A stretch of 32,084 bases of DNA from an uncultured Treponema sp. (lineage in GTDB: Bacteria > Spirochaetota > Spirochaetia > Treponematales > Treponemataceae): positions 1-32,084 of the forward strand of contig ONET01000015.1 in NCBI GenBank assembly GCA_900316905.1. Reading direction: 5' to 3'. Below, in pieces: positions 30,662-32,084 of this stretch (the first letter of the stretch is position 1; every line of letters begins with the position of its first letter). A model generated the notes under the pieces. It did no database searches, was not told the DNA's origin, and worked only from the letters and a program-made list of their open reading frames with translations. Made by a program: the position numbers and the translations under genes.

Positions 30662-32084
30662 ATGAAAAAGTTTTTTGCTTACATTAAGACAAGGCCGCTC
30701 GCGCTCGCTTCGGTGATTCTTTTGGCGCTTTTGTATCTTGCGATGATTTTCGCGGACTTTGTGGCGCCATATCCGGCCACGCGGACTTTTGAGGAGAACA
30801 CGTTCCACCCGGCAAATTTGCGCGTCACAAAAAACGGCCTTGTCGCAAAAGAGGCCAAGACCATCAGCATGATTAACTGGAAGTACGCTTTTGTTAAAGG
30901 GGCGGAACACAAGGTCCGTTTTTTTGCCAAGGGCTTTCCTTATAAATTGTTCGGCCTGATTCCATGCGACCGCCATTTGTTCGGAACAAGCGGCGCGTAC
31001 CCCGTCTATCTTTTGGGCGCCGACAACTTGGGCCGCGACATGTTCAGCCGAATGGTTTACGGAAGCCGCATCTCCCTTACAATCGGCTTTGTGGCCACAG
31101 CGGTGAGCCTTTTGCTTGCTATAATCTTTGGAGGCGCCGCCGGCTACTACGGCTCAAAGACCGACTGGGCCATCATGCGCTTCGCCGAATTTTTCATGCT
31201 GGTTCCGTCGCTATACTTGATTTTGTTTTTGCGCTCCTTGCTCAATTCCAAGCTGGACAGCGGAACAAGCTACATGATAATAACGATGATACTTTCGCTT
31301 GTGGGCTGGCCCGGCAGCGCGCGAACGATTCGCGGCATGGCGCACGCGATTAAGCGCGAAGACTTTGTCCAAAACGCCGCGCTAGAAAGCGTTCCCGACC
31401 TTGCGATAATTTTTAGGCACATCATTCCGCAATTGTCAAGCCTTTTGATTGTGAGCGCGGCTCTAAGCGTTCCCGCCTTTATAATGAGCGAGACGACGCT
31501 TTCGTATTTGGGCTTGGGAATCGCCGACCCCGCCGTAAGCTGGGGAAGCATGATAAACCGCGAGATTTCGACGCTCTCAAACCTTAGCCGCTACCCCTGG
31601 CTTTTGAACCCGGTTTGGCTTTTGCTTGCCGTTACGCTGGCCTTTAACTTTTTGGCCGACGCGCTCCGCGACTACTACGACCCCTACCACGCCGTCTTCC
31701 CCACGTGGAAGAGAAAGAAGCGCGCTGGCCAAAATCGTATGCAAGCCCAAGACGCCGGTGCGGAAACTTTTTGCAAGGCCGAGAACGCCGCCGAACAAGA
31801 ATCGGACGCAAGCCCAAAAATCGTCGCGCCAGCCGACGCTCTGCTTGTGGTCCAAGACTTGCGCGTTGCCTTTGAAAGCCTTGACCAAAAGGCGGGCTTG
31901 ACCCGCGCAGTTCGCGGAATAAGCTATTATGTCAAGCGCGGTGAAATCCTTGGAATCGTCGGCGAGTCGGGAAGCGGAAAGTCTGTCAGCACGACCGCCA
32001 TTCCGGGCTTGCTTCCGGCCAACGCGCGCGTGTCGGGAAAAATATTTTTTGACGGAACGGAGCTCACCGCGCTAAGCCAAAAGG
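30662..32084 (+). CDS. Fused OppC permease - OppD ATPase of a peptide-type ABC transporter (3' end beyond window)
   Basis: An uninterrupted frame runs from the ATG at 30662 to the window end (474 codons seen). Residues 1-345 form an OppC/DppC permease. There is one N-terminal helix (11-33), a loop, then LLGADNLGRDMFSR, the membrane core and the coupling loop AALESVPDLAIIFRHIIP, ending LADALRDYYDP. A charged, Ala-rich linker spans about 346-393. From 394 an OppD/DppD ATPase begins (LLVVQDLRVAF), with Walker A GESGSGKS at 434-441. Permease and ATPase are normally separate genes. The fused chain would fix their pairing. An in-frame ATG at 31739 could allow separate translation of the ATPase. The partner is oppB, 21 nt upstream. 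Confidence 0.9.
   Translation, partial: MKKFFAYIKTRPLALASVILLALLYLAMIFADFVAPYPATRTFEENTFHPANLRVTKNGLVAKEAKTISMINWKYAFVKGAEHKVRFFAKGFPYKLFGLIPCDRHLFGTSGAYPVYLLGADNLGRDMFSRMVYGSRISLTIGFVATAVSLLLAIIFGGAAGYYGSKTDWAIMRFAEFFMLVPSLYLILFLRSLLNSKLDSGTSYMIITMILSLVGWPGSARTIRGMAHAIKREDFVQNAALESVPDLAIIFRHIIPQLSSLLIVSAALSVPAFIMSETTLSYLGLGIADPAVSWGSMINREISTLSNLSRYPWLLNPVWLLLAVTLAFNFLADALRDYYDPYHAVFPTWKRKKRAGQNRMQAQDAGAETFCKAENAAEQESDASPKIVAPADALLVVQDLRVAFESLDQKAGLTRAVRGISYYVKRGEILGIVGESGSGKSVSTTAIPGLLPANARVSGKIFFDGTELTALSQK

Overview
The window looks like chromosomal DNA of a spirochaete, most probably a Treponema-like host-associated species. This is inferred from the gene mix and gene order rather than from any rRNA marker. 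It is gene-dense, with moderate-to-high GC in the core genes, strong AGGAGG-type ribosome binding sites, very short intergenic gaps and sigma70-type promoters with 17-bp spacers. I see no rRNA, tRNA, CRISPR array, transposase or phage structural gene.

Layout. (1) 1-2042, minus strand: an accessory-looking, AT-richer operon. An LRAT/NC-domain thiol hydrolase-like protein is followed by three small unrecognised genes and then the N-terminus of a UvrD/PcrA-type helicase that leaves the window. (2) 2157-9426, plus: a complete tryptophan operon, trpE - trpGD fusion - trpCF fusion - trpB - trpA. It is preceded by a clear promoter bracketed by two near-identical palindromic operators and followed by an intrinsic terminator. 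A tandem-repeat block sits between trpB and trpA. (3) 9503-16497, plus: topoisomerase IV genes parE (with an 88-residue Lys/Ala/Pro tail) and parC, overlapping a membrane protein, a YigZ/IMPACT-family protein and a ThrE-like exporter. The group ends near a large nested inverted repeat. (4) 16660-18099, plus: an AspT/YidE/YbjL-type transporter with its own promoter and terminator. (5) 18098-20103, minus: a HAD phosphatase and gap (GAPDH). Between them are pieces of the gap 3' end in direct and inverted orientation. (6) 20171-32084, plus: about 12 kb with no gap above about 25 nt: HAD phosphatase, folE, DHFR/RibD-fold reductase, GHL10-type lipoprotein, RsbW-like kinase, an unknown 458-aa protein, a 961-aa sensor-MFS hybrid, an RsbU/SpoIIE-type phosphatase, an oppB permease, and an oppC permease fused in frame to an oppD ATPase (runs off the window).

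How the parts work together. The trp genes encode the full route from chorismate to tryptophan, probably under one repressor that sees both promoter palindromes. In region 6, a GHKL anti-sigma-type kinase and a PP2C phosphatase with an extracytoplasmic sensor flank a sensor-MFS hybrid and an unknown cytosolic protein. This resembles a partner-switching signalling module with an unusual membrane receptor, placed directly upstream of a peptide-type ABC importer. No STAS-domain antagonist is visible in the window.

Most notable: the sensor-MFS partner-switching cluster, the paired operators at trp, three genes whose -10 box lies exactly 6 nt before the ATG with no ribosome binding site (probable leaderless mRNAs), the histone-H1-like tail on ParE, the OppC-OppD fusion, and the scrambled copies of the gap 3' end.
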